From the NCBI GenBank assembly GCA_000720805.1, contig JODI01000022.1, positions 124,001 through 188,000 on the forward strand: a stretch of DNA of 64,000 bases, written 5' to 3'. The notes under the pieces were generated by a model. It saw only the letters and a program-made list of their open reading frames with translations. It did no database searches and was not told the DNA's origin. Of this stretch, positions 1 to 7,930 are shown piece after piece. Position numbers and translations under genes: made by a program. This DNA comes from Streptomyces violaceoruber (GTDB lineage: Bacteria; Actinomycetota; Actinomycetes; Streptomycetales; Streptomycetaceae). Each line of letters begins with the position of its first letter. Positions within the stretch are counted from its first letter, which is position 1.

Positions 1-859
1 GGACCTCGATGTCTCGGTCAGTGCCCTGTGGGCCCTCGCGGAGGTCACCGAGGCCGCCCGCGCCGTCGGCGTCCCCGCGCGCGTGCAGCTCAAGGCCGAC
101 ACGGGACTGGGCCGGAACGGGTGCCAGCCCGGCGAGGACTGGGCCGAGTTGGTCGGCGCCGCGCTGCGCGCCGAGGCCGAGGGGCTGATCCGGGTCACCG
201 GGCTGTGGTCCCACTTCGCCTGCGCCGACGAGCCCGGGCATCCCTCCATCGCCGCCCAGCTCACCCGCTTCCGGGAGATGCTGGCGTACGCCGAGGGGCA
301 GGGCGTGCGGCCCGAGGTGCGGCACATCGCCAACTCGCCGGCCACGCTCACGCTGCCCGAGTCCCACTTCGACCTCGTACGGACCGGGATCGCCGTCTAC
401 GGCGTCTCGCCGAGCCCGGAGGTCGGCACTCCGGCCGACTTCGGACTGCGTCCGGTGATGACGCTGTGTGCCTCCATCGCGCTGGTGAAACGCGTTCCGG
501 GGGGTCACGGCGTCAGTTACGGGCATCATTACGTCACCCCGGGTGAGACGACCCTCGGCCTGGTGCCCGTCGGCTACGCGGACGGCATCCCCCGGCATGC
601 CTCCGGGACCGGTCCGGTGCTGGTCGACGGCAAGTGGCGGACGGTGGCCGGCCGGGTGGCGATGGACCAGTTCGTCGTCGATCTGGGCGGTGACGAGCCC
701 GAGACCGGCGCGCCGGCCGTGCTCTTCGGGCCCGGCGACCGCGGTGAGCCCACCGCCGAGGACTGGGCGCAGGCGGCGGGCACGATCGCGTATGAAATCG
801 TCACCCGGATCGGAACGCGTGTTCCTCGCGTCTATGTGAACGAGGAACAAACGGGGTAA
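1..859 (+). CDS. alr: Alanine racemase, C-terminal part (5' end outside window)
   Basis: PLP-dependent enzyme interconverting L- and D-alanine for peptidoglycan, cytoplasmic. The reading frame is open from base 2, so the N-terminus, including the PLP-lysine motif, lies before the window; about 285 residues remain of a family length near 380-390. Visible family marks are KADTGLGRNG near the barrel end, VSYG (the catalytic tyrosine region of the second domain), VGYADG, and AMDQ, which helps form the substrate pocket. It ends in TAA at 857-859. A CA-rich, structure-poor 160-base gap separates it from the next gene on the same strand. The assignment is firm; only completeness is unknown. Confidence 0.95.
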   Translation, partial: DLDVSVSALWALAEVTEAARAVGVPARVQLKADTGLGRNGCQPGEDWAELVGAALRAEAEGLIRVTGLWSHFACADEPGHPSIAAQLTRFREMLAYAEGQGVRPEVRHIANSPATLTLPESHFDLVRTGIAVYGVSPSPEVGTPADFGLRPVMTLCASIALVKRVPGGHGVSYGHHYVTPGETTLGLVPVGYADGIPRHASGTGPVLVDGKWRTVAGRVAMDQFVVDLGGDEPETGAPAVLFGPGDRGEPTAEDWAQAAGTIAYEIVTRIGTRVPRVYVNEEQTG

Positions 860-1021
860 CCGCACAGCGCGCGCGAGAACAGCGAGCCCGGCACCGCACA
901 ACGCACCACACAACAACACCGGCACCACATGCACCACCGGCACCAGACAACAGCGGTACCACGCACAACAGCGGTAACACCCGACCCAGCGATCCAGTAG
1001 TCCGGCAAAAAGGAGCGGTAC

Positions 1022-2269
1022 GTGAGCGAGAGCAGTGCGGAGGCGGTCGTGGACGCCGCCGCGGCCGTCGCCACCGCCACGGGGGCGGCCGCCGGCTGGC
1101 GCAGGGCGACCGGCATCGCGGGCGCGGCCATAGGAGTCGTCGCCGCGGGCGCGGCCGCGGGCGTCGCCGTCGAGCGGCTCACCGTCGGCCGCGGGATGCG
1201 GCGCAAGGCCCGGCTCGCACTCGACTCGACGGGACCGTACGGCTCGCTGCGCGGCACCCCCGGCAAGGCGTACGGCGACGACGGCACCGAGCTGTACTAC
1301 GAGGTCGACGACGTGGAACCGGAGGGCGGCTCGGCACCCCGGCGGCGCCGGCTCTTCGGACGCAAGGCGCCGGCTCCGGTCACCGTCGTCTTCAGCCACG
1401 GCTACTGCCTCAGCCAGGACTCCTGGCACTTCCAGCGGGCGGCGCTCAGGGGCGTCGTGCGGACCGTGCACTGGGACCAGCGCAGTCATGGGCGGTCCGG
1501 GCGGGGCGTCGCCCAGACGAGGGAAGGGGTGCCCGTCACCATCGAGCAGCTCGGGCGGGACCTCAAGGCCGTCATCGACGCGGCCGCGCCGGAGGGGCCG
1601 CTCGTGCTGGTCGGCCACTCCATGGGCGGGATGACCGTCATGGCCCTGGCCGACGAGTACCCCGAGCTGATCCGCGACCGGGTGGTCGCGGTCGCCCTGG
1701 TCGGTACGTCGTCCGGGCGGCTCGGCGAGGTCAACTTCGGGCTCCCCGTGGCCGGCGTCAACGTCGTCCGGCGGGTACTGCCCAGCGTGCTCAGGGCGCT
1801 GGGGCAGCAGGCGGCCCTGGTGGAGAAGGGGCGGCGGGCCACGGCCGACCTGTTCGCCGGGATCATCAAGCGGTACTCGTTCGCGTCCCGGGACGTCGAC
1901 CCGGCCATCGTGCGGTTCGCCGAGCGGATGATCGAGGGCACCCCGATCGACGTGGTCGCCGAGTACTACCCGGCGTTCAACGACCACGACAAGACCGAGG
2001 CCCTCGCCCTCTTCAGGGACATGCCGGTGCTCGTGCTGGCCGGCGTCCAGGACCTCGTCACGCCCAGTGAGCACAGCGAGGCCATCGCCGACCTGCTGCC
2101 GGACGCCGAACTGGTCCTCGTACCGGACGCCGGACACCTGGTGATCCTGGAACACCCGGAAGTGGTCACCGACCGCCTCGCCGACCTGCTCACCCGCGCG
2201 GGGGCGGTGCCGACAGGGGCTACCGTAAGTGGCTATGGAAGCACCAGCAGCCCCGCACGACCCGGTTGA
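1022..2269 (+). CDS. Alpha/beta hydrolase with N-terminal hydrophobic segment
   Basis: A 415-residue serine hydrolase-fold protein. An Ala/Gly-rich hydrophobic stretch at residues 31-50 probably inserts in the membrane. The hydrolase core follows: VVFSHGYCLS (oxyanion region, about 123-132), the nucleophile elbow GHSMGG with Ser200, an acid in GVQDLVTP, and a late histidine in DAGHLVILEHP. The GTG start at 1022 is preceded by AAAAAGGAGCGG, a good ribosome site. Its 3' end overlaps tsaE by 41 bases, so the two are probably co-transcribed. The family covers esterases, lipases and peroxidases; the substrate cannot be told from sequence. The position between alr and tsaE is, as I recall, conserved in streptomycetes. 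Confidence 0.9.
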   Translation: MSESSAEAVVDAAAAVATATGAAAGWRRATGIAGAAIGVVAAGAAAGVAVERLTVGRGMRRKARLALDSTGPYGSLRGTPGKAYGDDGTELYYEVDDVEPEGGSAPRRRRLFGRKAPAPVTVVFSHGYCLSQDSWHFQRAALRGVVRTVHWDQRSHGRSGRGVAQTREGVPVTIEQLGRDLKAVIDAAAPEGPLVLVGHSMGGMTVMALADEYPELIRDRVVAVALVGTSSGRLGEVNFGLPVAGVNVVRRVLPSVLRALGQQAALVEKGRRATADLFAGIIKRYSFASRDVDPAIVRFAERMIEGTPIDVVAEYYPAFNDHDKTEALALFRDMPVLVLAGVQDLVTPSEHSEAIADLLPDAELVLVPDAGHLVILEHPEVVTDRLADLLTRAGAVPTGATVSGYGSTSSPARPG

Positions 2270-2780
2270 GACCGAGCTGACCGTCACCTCTCCCGAACAG
2301 ATGCGGGAGCTGGGCCGAAGGCTCGCGAAACTGCTGCGCGCGGGCGACCTCGTGATGCTGACCGGGGAGCTCGGCGCCGGCAAGACGACGCTGACCCGGG
2401 GACTGGGTGAGGGGCTCGGGATCCGGGGCGCGGTCACGTCCCCGACCTTCGTGATCGCCCGGGTGCACCCGCCCCTGGGCGACGGTCCGCCCCTCGTGCA
2501 CGTCGACGCGTACCGGCTGGGCGGCGGCCTCGACGAGATGGAGGACCTCGACCTCGACGTCTCGCTGCCCGAGTCCGTGATCGTCGTGGAGTGGGGCGAG
2601 GGCAAGGTCGAGGAGCTGACCGACGACCGGTTGCAGGTCGTGATCCACCGGACCGTCGGAACCGCGCCCGCCCCCGGGACGGCCCCCGGGCCCCCCGAGA
2701 CGGACGAGGTGCGGCACGTGACCCTGACCGGACTCGGTGGGCGCTGGGCGGCGGTGGACCTGAGCGTGCTGTCCGCGTGA
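2229..2780 (+). CDS. tsaE: tRNA t6A biosynthesis ATPase TsaE
   Basis: ATPase partner of the TsaB-TsaD complex that makes N6-threonylcarbamoyladenosine at A37 of ANN-decoding tRNAs. 183 residues, slightly longer than the usual 150-160 because of an N-terminal extension. The P-loop GELGAGKTT lies at 46-54, followed by VTSPTF (the family's switch-like motif) and HVDAYRL; the Walker-B-like region is VIVVEWGE. Starts at GTG 2229 and ATG 2235 are both possible inside the end of the hydrolase gene. TsaB and TsaD lie 1.2 kb downstream, separated by two other genes, so the pathway is clustered but not in one operon. Confidence 0.95.
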   Translation: MAMEAPAAPHDPVETELTVTSPEQMRELGRRLAKLLRAGDLVMLTGELGAGKTTLTRGLGEGLGIRGAVTSPTFVIARVHPPLGDGPPLVHVDAYRLGGGLDEMEDLDLDVSLPESVIVVEWGEGKVEELTDDRLQVVIHRTVGTAPAPGTAPGPPETDEVRHVTLTGLGGRWAAVDLSVLSA

Positions 2781-2895
2781 GTGCGGCCGCACGAGGGGCG
2801 GTGGGCGGGCGTCCGCCGAGTTCATGGATGTTCCGACAAGACGTCGGCAAGATGTTGCGTTGGGCGTCTCATGCGTGGTCACATGGTATCCAGTT

Positions 2896-2919
2896 CGTAG
2901 TTAGGTCTACCTAACTACG
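2896..2919. promoter_or_regulatory. 24-bp perfect palindrome upstream of a small ORF
   Basis: Two 11-base arms, CGTAGTTAGGT and ACCTAACTACG, are separated by CT. The site ends 27 bases before the ATG of the 60-residue gene at 2947 and lies where a promoter or operator would be. The A+T content is well above that of the surrounding DNA. The symmetry is that of a dimeric repressor site (GntR, TetR or MarR class are possible); the regulator is not identified. Confidence 0.6.
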
Positions 2920-2946
2920 CCCGCCCCCGAACTTCAGGAGGCGTCC

Positions 2947-3129
2947 ATGTCGGCCACCGAGAGCAAGCCGGAGCCGCGGCAGCAGCCGCAGTCGAACGCG
3001 GCCGTCGTCGGCGTGTCCATGCGGGATCTGCTGGCGTCCTGCGCCGCCGCGCACGAGATCTCGACCCCGCCGCGCGTGCCCGACCCGCAGCCCTCGCGGC
3101 GGCCCGCCGAGCACCGCAAAGCCGCCTGA
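2947..3129 (+). CDS. Small conserved-type hypothetical protein, 60 residues
   Basis: No recognised domain. The ATG is preceded by CAGGAGGCGTCC, a strong Shine-Dalgarno at correct spacing, which is the best argument that it is real. The product is polar and Pro/Gln-rich at both ends, with a short central amphipathic stretch (VGVSMRDLLASCAAAHEI) containing one cysteine. No signal peptide or membrane segment. It stands alone behind a perfect 24-bp palindrome (2896-2919), so it is probably controlled separately from tsaE. Function unknown. Confidence 0.65.
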   Translation: MSATESKPEPRQQPQSNAAVVGVSMRDLLASCAAAHEISTPPRVPDPQPSRRPAEHRKAA

Positions 3130-3148
3130 CACTCCGGTCACCGGGACC

Positions 3149-3285
3149 AGGGCCCTTCTGATGGATCTCCGCGGCGTCGCGACGCCCGGCACGCACGCTC
3201 ACCGAACGCCCGGCGTCGCGACGCCCGGCACGCACGCTCACCGAACGCCGCTCCTTCTCCCACGGAGATCCATCAGAAGGGCCCT
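3149..3285. mobile_element. Miniature inverted-repeat element, copy 1 (with internal duplication)
   Basis: A 23-base terminal repeat AGGGCCCTTCTGATGGATCT + CCG (3149-3171) is matched perfectly in reverse at 3263-3285. Between them a 39-base unit occurs twice in tandem (3173-3211 and 3212-3250), differing only in the last base. The right end supplies most of the TAG stop (3284-3286, read on the minus strand) of the transpeptidase-like gene. A second copy without the duplication lies at 62221-62320 in opposite orientation. There is no coding capacity. It could be a non-autonomous transposon; because of its long stem it would also act as a terminator. Confidence 0.75.
3173..3250. repeat. Tandem duplication, 2 x 39 bp, inside the miniature element
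   Basis: Two head-to-tail 39-base units beginning GGCGTCGCGACGCCCGGCAC; the first ends in C and the second in G, otherwise identical. Copy 2 of the element (62221-62320) has one unit, so the duplication arose after the copies separated or is variable between copies. Confidence 0.85.
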
Positions 3286-3838
3286 AGCGGATCACGACGA
3301 CCTTCGCGCCGATCGTCGCGAACTGCCACAGGGCGGTGCCGTCCGCACGGGACTCGCGGATGCCGCCCGTCCGTGCGCTCGGATCGACGGGCGCGGCCAC
3401 GTTTTTCACCGCCGCGCTGAAGCCGATGGGCAGGCCGTCCACGGTGGTGAAGCGGACGACGTGCTCGACGGGGGTGCCGTCGGTGCCGGTGACCGAGCTG
3501 GAGCGGGACGTGACCGCGTAGCTGCCCGGCGCCGGGTCGACGTCGCCCGGGGCGACCGCGAAGGTACGCCGAACCTTCTCGCCCTGGCCCACCAGCCAGA
3601 CCCGGTCGCCGCTCAGCGTGTACACGACCCGCTCACCCGCGCCGGAGGCGGCGGGCAGGGCCGCCGGGTTCCGTTCGCCACGCGGTGACTCCGAGGTGGC
3701 CGCGGCGGGCGTGCCGTCGGCGGGCGGTGCGGCGAGGTCGGCGGGGAGGTTGGCGGAGGCCTGGTGGCCGAGGAAGCCGACGCCCGCGAGGGCCGCCGCG
3801 GTGAGCCCGGCCACGAATCCGGCGCTGCTGCTTGTCAC
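3284..3838 (-). CDS. L,D-transpeptidase-like (YkuD-type) exported protein lacking the catalytic cysteine
   Basis: 184 residues from a GTG start (3836-3838) preceded by AGAGGTGG. A hydrophobic N-terminal segment (GFVAGLTAAALAGVGFLG) is a signal or anchor; a Pro/Ala-rich linker follows, then a compact C-terminal domain. Its last part, GGIRESRADGTALWQF followed by TIGAKVVVI, has the layout of the YkuD signature (GCxRM, D, LW, GTxVxV) but with Gly/Ile where the catalytic Cys should be, and the usual preceding His-Gly motif is not evident. I infer a cell-wall protein with a YkuD-related fold but no transpeptidase activity. The stop codon lies in the end of the miniature repeat element. Family placement is by eye. 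Confidence 0.6.
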   Translation of the reverse strand: MTSSSAGFVAGLTAAALAGVGFLGHQASANLPADLAAPPADGTPAAATSESPRGERNPAALPAASGAGERVVYTLSGDRVWLVGQGEKVRRTFAVAPGDVDPAPGSYAVTSRSSSVTGTDGTPVEHVVRFTTVDGLPIGFSAAVKNVAAPVDPSARTGGIRESRADGTALWQFATIGAKVVVIR

Positions 3839-3946
3839 GGTCGTCCACCTCTGTGTCGTACGCCTTGCAACGGGGCGAAGGTAGCAGTCGGTGACCGTTC
3901 GACCTCGCCGTCCGACACGGGCCCGCGGGAGCCGTAGGCTGTTTGC

Positions 3947-4603
3947 GTGCTCTTGCTCGCTCTGGATACCGCCACCCCCGCCGTCACCGTCGCGCTGCAC
4001 GACGGCGAGGACGTCATCGCCTCGTCGAGTCAGGTGGACGCGCGCCGGCACGGCGAACTGCTGCTGCCGGCCGTGGACCGGGTGCTCGCCGAGTCCGGTC
4101 TGCGGCTCGACGCCGTCACCGGGATCGTCGTCGGCATCGGCCCCGGCCCGTACACCGGGCTGCGCGTCGGTCTGATGACCGCCGACACCTTCGGGCTCGC
4201 GCTCGGCGTCCCCGTGCACGGCGTGTGCACGCTGGACGGTCTCGCCTACGCGTCCGACATCGAGAAGGGTCCCTTCGTCGTGGCGACGGACGCCCGGCGC
4301 AAGGAGGTCTACTGGGCCACGTACGCCGACTCCCGCACGCGCCTGACCGACCCCGCCGTCGACCGGCCCGCCGACATCGCCGAGCGGGTGGCCGGACTGC
4401 CGGCCGTCGGCGCGGGCGCGCTGCTGTACCCGGACACCTTCCCGAGCGCCCACGAGCCCGAGCACGTGTCGGCGGCGGCCCTCGCGGCGCTGGCCGCCGA
4501 GAGACTGGCCGCCGGCGTGGAACTCCCCGCTGCCCGGCCGCTGTACCTGCGCCGGCCCGACGCGCAGGTGCCCAAGAACTACAAGGTGGTCACCCCCAAG
4601 TGA
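3947..4603 (+). CDS. tsaB: tRNA t6A complex subunit TsaB
   Basis: 218-residue actin/ASKHA-fold protein, the partner that stabilises TsaD in threonylcarbamoyl transfer to tRNA. It opens with LLLALDTATPAVTVAL, the family's N-terminal phosphate-1-like motif, and has VGIGPGPYTGLRVG (about 62-75), which is diagnostic for TsaB/YeaZ. Length is typical. GTG start at 3947. Its TGA overlaps the GTG of rimI (4 bases), showing translational coupling; with tsaD and the small ORF at 6220 it forms a four-gene overlapping operon. Confidence 0.95.
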   Translation: MLLLALDTATPAVTVALHDGEDVIASSSQVDARRHGELLLPAVDRVLAESGLRLDAVTGIVVGIGPGPYTGLRVGLMTADTFGLALGVPVHGVCTLDGLAYASDIEKGPFVVATDARRKEVYWATYADSRTRLTDPAVDRPADIAERVAGLPAVGAGALLYPDTFPSAHEPEHVSAAALAALAAERLAAGVELPAARPLYLRRPDAQVPKNYKVVTPK

Positions 4604-5145
4604 CCCCAGAAGCGACCCCACGAGCGACCGCGTCGACCGTGAACCCTCGACTGCGCGAGATGCGCTGGTGGGACATCGACCCCGTGCTGGCGCTGGAGCG
4701 GGACCTCTTCCCCGAGGACGCCTGGTCCCGCGGGATGTTCTGGTCCGAGCTGGCCCACTCCCGCGGCCCGGAGGCGAACCGGCGGTACGTGGTCGCCGAG
4801 ACCGCCGACGGGACGATCGTCGGATACGCGGGACTGGCCTCCTCCGGCGAACTCGCCGACGTACAGACGATCGCCGTCGCCCGCGACCACCAGGGCACCG
4901 GACTCGGCAGCCGGCTGCTGACCGAACTGCTGCGGGCCGCCGGCGCCTTCGAGTGCGCCGAGGTGATGCTGGAGTGCCGGGTCGACAACGTCCGCGCGCA
5001 GAAGCTGTACGAGCGCTTCGGCTTCGAGGCCATCGGGTTCCGGCGCGGGTACTACCAGCCGGGGAACGTGGACGCCCTGGTGATGCGACTGACCGACCCC
5101 TCCACCTCCGTGAACGGCGTACAAGGAACCGAGATCCATGGCTGA
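4600..5145 (+). CDS. rimI: Ribosomal-protein alanine N-acetyltransferase RimI
   Basis: GNAT-family acetyltransferase that modifies the N-terminus of ribosomal protein S18 in model bacteria. 181 residues from GTG 4600, which overlaps the tsaB stop (GTGA) and has AAGGTGG ahead of it; GTG 4639 is an alternative giving 168 residues, closer to the usual 150-165. Visible: [14 protein letters not shown] near the start, the acetyl-CoA loop [11 protein letters not shown], and the RimI C-terminal marks [19 protein letters not shown]. The 3' end overlaps tsaD by 8 bases. The tsaB-rimI-tsaD order is common in Gram-positive bacteria. Confidence 0.93.
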   Translation: MTPEATPRATASTVNPRLREMRWWDIDPVLALERDLFPEDAWSRGMFWSELAHSRGPEANRRYVVAETADGTIVGYAGLASSGELADVQTIAVARDHQGTGLGSRLLTELLRAAGAFECAEVMLECRVDNVRAQKLYERFGFEAIGFRRGYYQPGNVDALVMRLTDPSTSVNGVQGTEIHG

Positions 5146-6223
5146 CGAACCACTCGTCCTCGGCATCGAGACCTCCTGCGACGAGACCGGCGTCGGCATC
5201 GTCCGCGGCACGACCCTGCTCGCCGACGCCATCGCCTCCAGCGTCGACGAGCACGCCCGCTTCGGCGGGGTCGTCCCGGAGGTCGCCTCCCGGGCGCACC
5301 TGGAGGCGATGGTGCCGACCATCGACCGCGCGCTGAAGGAAGCGGGGGTGAGCGCGAGGGACCTCGACGGCATCGCGGTCACCGCCGGACCGGGGCTCGC
5401 CGGGGCGCTGCTCGTCGGCGTCTCCGCGGCGAAAGCGTACGCGTACGCGCTCGGCAAGCCCCTCTACGGCGTCAACCACCTCGCCTCCCACATCTGCGTG
5501 GACCAACTGGAGCACGGCGCGCTGCCGGAGCCGACGATGGCCCTGCTGGTGTCCGGCGGGCACTCCTCGCTGCTGCTGTCGAGCGACATCACCTCCGACG
5601 TCCGCCCGATGGGCGCGACCATCGACGACGCGGCCGGCGAGGCCTTCGACAAGATCGCCCGCGTGCTGAACCTGGGCTTCCCCGGCGGTCCGGTCATCGA
5701 CCGGTACGCCAAGGAGGGCGACCCGCAGGCCATCGCGTTCCCGCGCGGTCTGACCGGGCCGCGCGACGCGGCGTACGACTTCTCCTTCTCCGGGCTGAAG
5801 ACGGCCGTGGCCCGCTGGATCGAGGCGAAGCGGGCGGCGGGCGAGGAGGTGCCGGTGCGGGACGTGGCGGCCTCCTTCCAGGAGGCGGTCGTGGACGTGC
5901 TGACCCGCAAGGCGGTCAGGGCCTGCAAGGACGAGGGCGTCGACCACCTGATGATCGGCGGCGGCGTCGCCGCCAACTCGCGGCTGCGGATCCTGGCCCA
6001 GGAACGCTGCGAGGCGGCCGGCATCCGGCTGCGGGTGCCCCGCCCCAAGCTGTGCACGGACAACGGGGCGATGGTGGCGGCGCTGGGTGCGGAGATGGTC
6101 GCCCGGGGGCGGTCCGCGTCCAGCTGGGAGCTCTCCGCCGACTCCTCGCTGCCGGTTACGGAAACACATGTCCCCGGCCACGACCACGTCCACGAGGTCA
6201 GCAAGGAGAACCTCTACTCATGA
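5138..6223 (+). CDS. tsaD: tRNA N6-adenosine threonylcarbamoyltransferase TsaD
   Basis: Catalytic subunit that transfers threonylcarbamoyl from TC-AMP to A37 of tRNA; 361 residues. It starts [20 protein letters not shown], the family N-terminus, and has the metal-binding HLASHI motif (His residues that hold iron), [20 protein letters not shown] and [11 protein letters not shown] near the end. ATG at 5138 lies inside the end of rimI; its TGA overlaps the ATG of the following small gene. Needs TsaB and TsaE, both in this window. Confidence 0.96.
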   Translation: MADEPLVLGIETSCDETGVGIVRGTTLLADAIASSVDEHARFGGVVPEVASRAHLEAMVPTIDRALKEAGVSARDLDGIAVTAGPGLAGALLVGVSAAKAYAYALGKPLYGVNHLASHICVDQLEHGALPEPTMALLVSGGHSSLLLSSDITSDVRPMGATIDDAAGEAFDKIARVLNLGFPGGPVIDRYAKEGDPQAIAFPRGLTGPRDAAYDFSFSGLKTAVARWIEAKRAAGEEVPVRDVAASFQEAVVDVLTRKAVRACKDEGVDHLMIGGGVAANSRLRILAQERCEAAGIRLRVPRPKLCTDNGAMVAALGAEMVARGRSASSWELSADSSLPVTETHVPGHDHVHEVSKENLYS

Positions 6224-6477
6224 CGGTCGCGCTGATGTGGGAGGCCCGGGCGGCCGAGGGCCGGGGCGAGGAGCTGCTGGCGTGGGCGCGGCGGCAGGAG
6301 CTGCCCGAGCGCCCGGTACGCCGGGAGACCTTCCGGGCGCCGCAGGACCGGGTTCTGGTCATCACGTGGTGGGACGCTCAGTACGACGCCGACCTGCCCG
6401 AACTCCCGCAGCCTGACGGCGAGTTGGCGGCCCGGCCGGTGCATCGGTGGCGGTTCGAGTCGCTGGGCGAGGACTGA
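6220..6477 (+). CDS. Small hypothetical protein, last gene of the tsaB operon
   Basis: 85 residues from an ATG that overlaps the tsaD stop (ATGA), so almost certainly translated by coupling. It has alternating short strands, for example [21 protein letters not shown] and RVLVITWWD, and ends [11 protein letters not shown]; this resembles a single ferredoxin-like dimeric alpha/beta unit (ABM type), but I cannot assign a family. No signal peptide. Function unknown. Confidence 0.75.
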   Translation: MTVALMWEARAAEGRGEELLAWARRQELPERPVRRETFRAPQDRVLVITWWDAQYDADLPELPQPDGELAARPVHRWRFESLGED

Positions 6478-6491
6478 GAGCCGCCCGCTGG

Positions 6492-6815
6492 TCATCCCCC
6501 CGCGGCCGATTCCTCCGGACGGGTCCCGGACCCGAAGCCGAGGATGTCGGGGACTGCTTCGCGCAGGCTCCCGAAGTGACGGTGCACGCCCGCCACCGCG
6601 ATCGCGGCGTTCACCCCCCACACCGTCATGCCGGCCCGCAGGCCGGCCTCGACTCCGGACGGGGCGTCCTCGATGACCAGGCAGTCCTCGGGCTCGGCAC
6701 CGAGCTGCTCGGCGGCCGGCAGATAGGGCAACGGGCGACGGTTTGCCCTGCGACACCGCGGCGGCGTTCACAACGACGCGCGGGACCTGCAGGCCCGTCC
6801 GGGTGAATCGTCCAC
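6492..6815 (-). pseudogene. Decayed HAD-family phosphatase (frameshift, N-terminal half missing)
   Basis: On the minus strand two adjacent frames together give the C-terminal half of a beta-phosphoglucomutase-like HAD phosphatase. The upstream part reads [18 protein letters not shown] (motif III lysine region), then near 6735-6740 the frame shifts by about one base and continues [33 protein letters not shown], which is motif IV with the acidic pair, to a stop at 6492. No nucleophile DxD motif or cap domain is found upstream before 6932. I read this as a remnant with one frameshift and a 5' deletion. Confidence 0.7.
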
Positions 6816-6931
6816 GAACGGTGCTCGTAGTTCGGGACGAATCTCCTGGCGCCGGGCCGCACAAGCTCACGCGTCATGCCGTGATCATGTCAGGAAGCCG
6901 CGGCAGTGCATCACCTCGGGACCGGCTGCTC

Positions 6932-7930
6932 CTACGGCTGCGGCGCCGACAGCGCCCACGCGGCGCTCACGAGGGCCGCGGACGCCAGCGTGAAGCCCAC
7001 CACGGCGACGAGACTCCCGCCGCCCAGCAGGAAGCCCGCGAGGACACCGATCGCGACGCCGATCGCCGTGGCCCGGGCGCCCGGCCGCCACCAGGGGTCC
7101 GCGGGCCGTATGTCCGTACCGGCCGGAAGGATGAAGGAGTCCCGCAGGTCACCGCGGCCGGCCCCCCGGTCGTACATGATCATGTGCCGTGGCGGCCGGT
7201 CACGCAGTCGGCCCAGCGGGACGAGGCGGGTGCCGTCCGGCAGTTCCACCGCGGCGGGGCGGAGGCCGCGCGGCGAGCGGCGCACGGTCACCGGGACGGC
7301 GCCGGAGCAGTCGTCGAGGGCGGGGTGCCACATGACCCGCTGCCACAGGACGCGCCGGTCGGGGCGGTCGGGCTCGGCGAGAGCGAGCCAGGTCGTGTCT
7401 CCCCGCCACGTCGTCGCGCGGCGCTCCCCGAGGTGCACGGTCGCCGTCATGGGTCGGCCCGGCCGCCGCAGCGCCCAGCGGAAGCGCAGGCCGCGCCAGG
7501 CCCAGACGCCGCATATGGGAAGTACGGCGAAGGCGGCGAGGAGGATCGGGACTTCGAGGTCGTCCGCGTCCGCGGTCTCGTCCGGGTCGGCGGGGAAGCC
7601 CTGCGGATCCGGCTGAGCGGGGTCGTAGACCACGCGGAAGTGCCTGCCCTTGGTGTAGCGGTCGGTGTCGTACACGCCGAAGCGCTGGACGTGCTGCTGA
7701 CCGGTGCCGTCGGTCCACCGTACGCGGATGTCGTCATCGTCGCCGATGCCGTCCTGGACGACCAAGCCGACGGCCGTCCGTGTGGCCCGGTCGCGGGCGC
7801 TTTCGTACCGGAAGGCGTGCACGCCGAGCCAGGCGGCGAACAGGCCGTACCCGACGAGGGTGACGGCCACACCGAGCAGGGCGACGCGCAGGGCGGGACG
7901 GGGACGTCTCGCACCTGTCGTGGTGCTCAT
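6932..7930 (-). CDS. Membrane protein with DUF3592-like region
   Basis: 332 residues. ATG at 7928-7930 overlaps the stop of the upstream M48 protease gene (ATGA), so the two form an operon. An N-terminal membrane segment (VALLGVAVTLVGYGLFAAWL) precedes a soluble part with FRVVYDPAQPDPQGF, the pattern of DUF3592 proteins. A second helix lies near the middle (PILLAAFAVLPICGVWAW) and two more at the C-terminus (TAIGVAIGVLAGFLLGG and VVGFTLASAALVSAAW). No catalytic motif is visible. Role unknown; coupling to a membrane protease suggests an envelope function. Confidence 0.8.
   Translation of the reverse strand: MSTTTGARRPRPALRVALLGVAVTLVGYGLFAAWLGVHAFRYESARDRATRTAVGLVVQDGIGDDDDIRVRWTDGTGQQHVQRFGVYDTDRYTKGRHFRVVYDPAQPDPQGFPADPDETADADDLEVPILLAAFAVLPICGVWAWRGLRFRWALRRPGRPMTATVHLGERRATTWRGDTTWLALAEPDRPDRRVLWQRVMWHPALDDCSGAVPVTVRRSPRGLRPAAVELPDGTRLVPLGRLRDRPPRHMIMYDRGAGRGDLRDSFILPAGTDIRPADPWWRPGARATAIGVAIGVLAGFLLGGGSLVAVVGFTLASAALVSAAWALSAPQP

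Noticed and set aside
2896..2919. IdeR/DmdR1 iron box reading of the palindrome
   Set aside because: The TTAGG and CCTAA parts are four bases apart here, versus nine in the iron-box consensus.
3284..6193. 969-codon open frame on the minus strand opposite tsaB-rimI-tsaD
   Set aside because: Only its last 184 codons (3284-3838) encode a real protein; the rest mirrors the codon bias of the plus-strand genes and has no family features.
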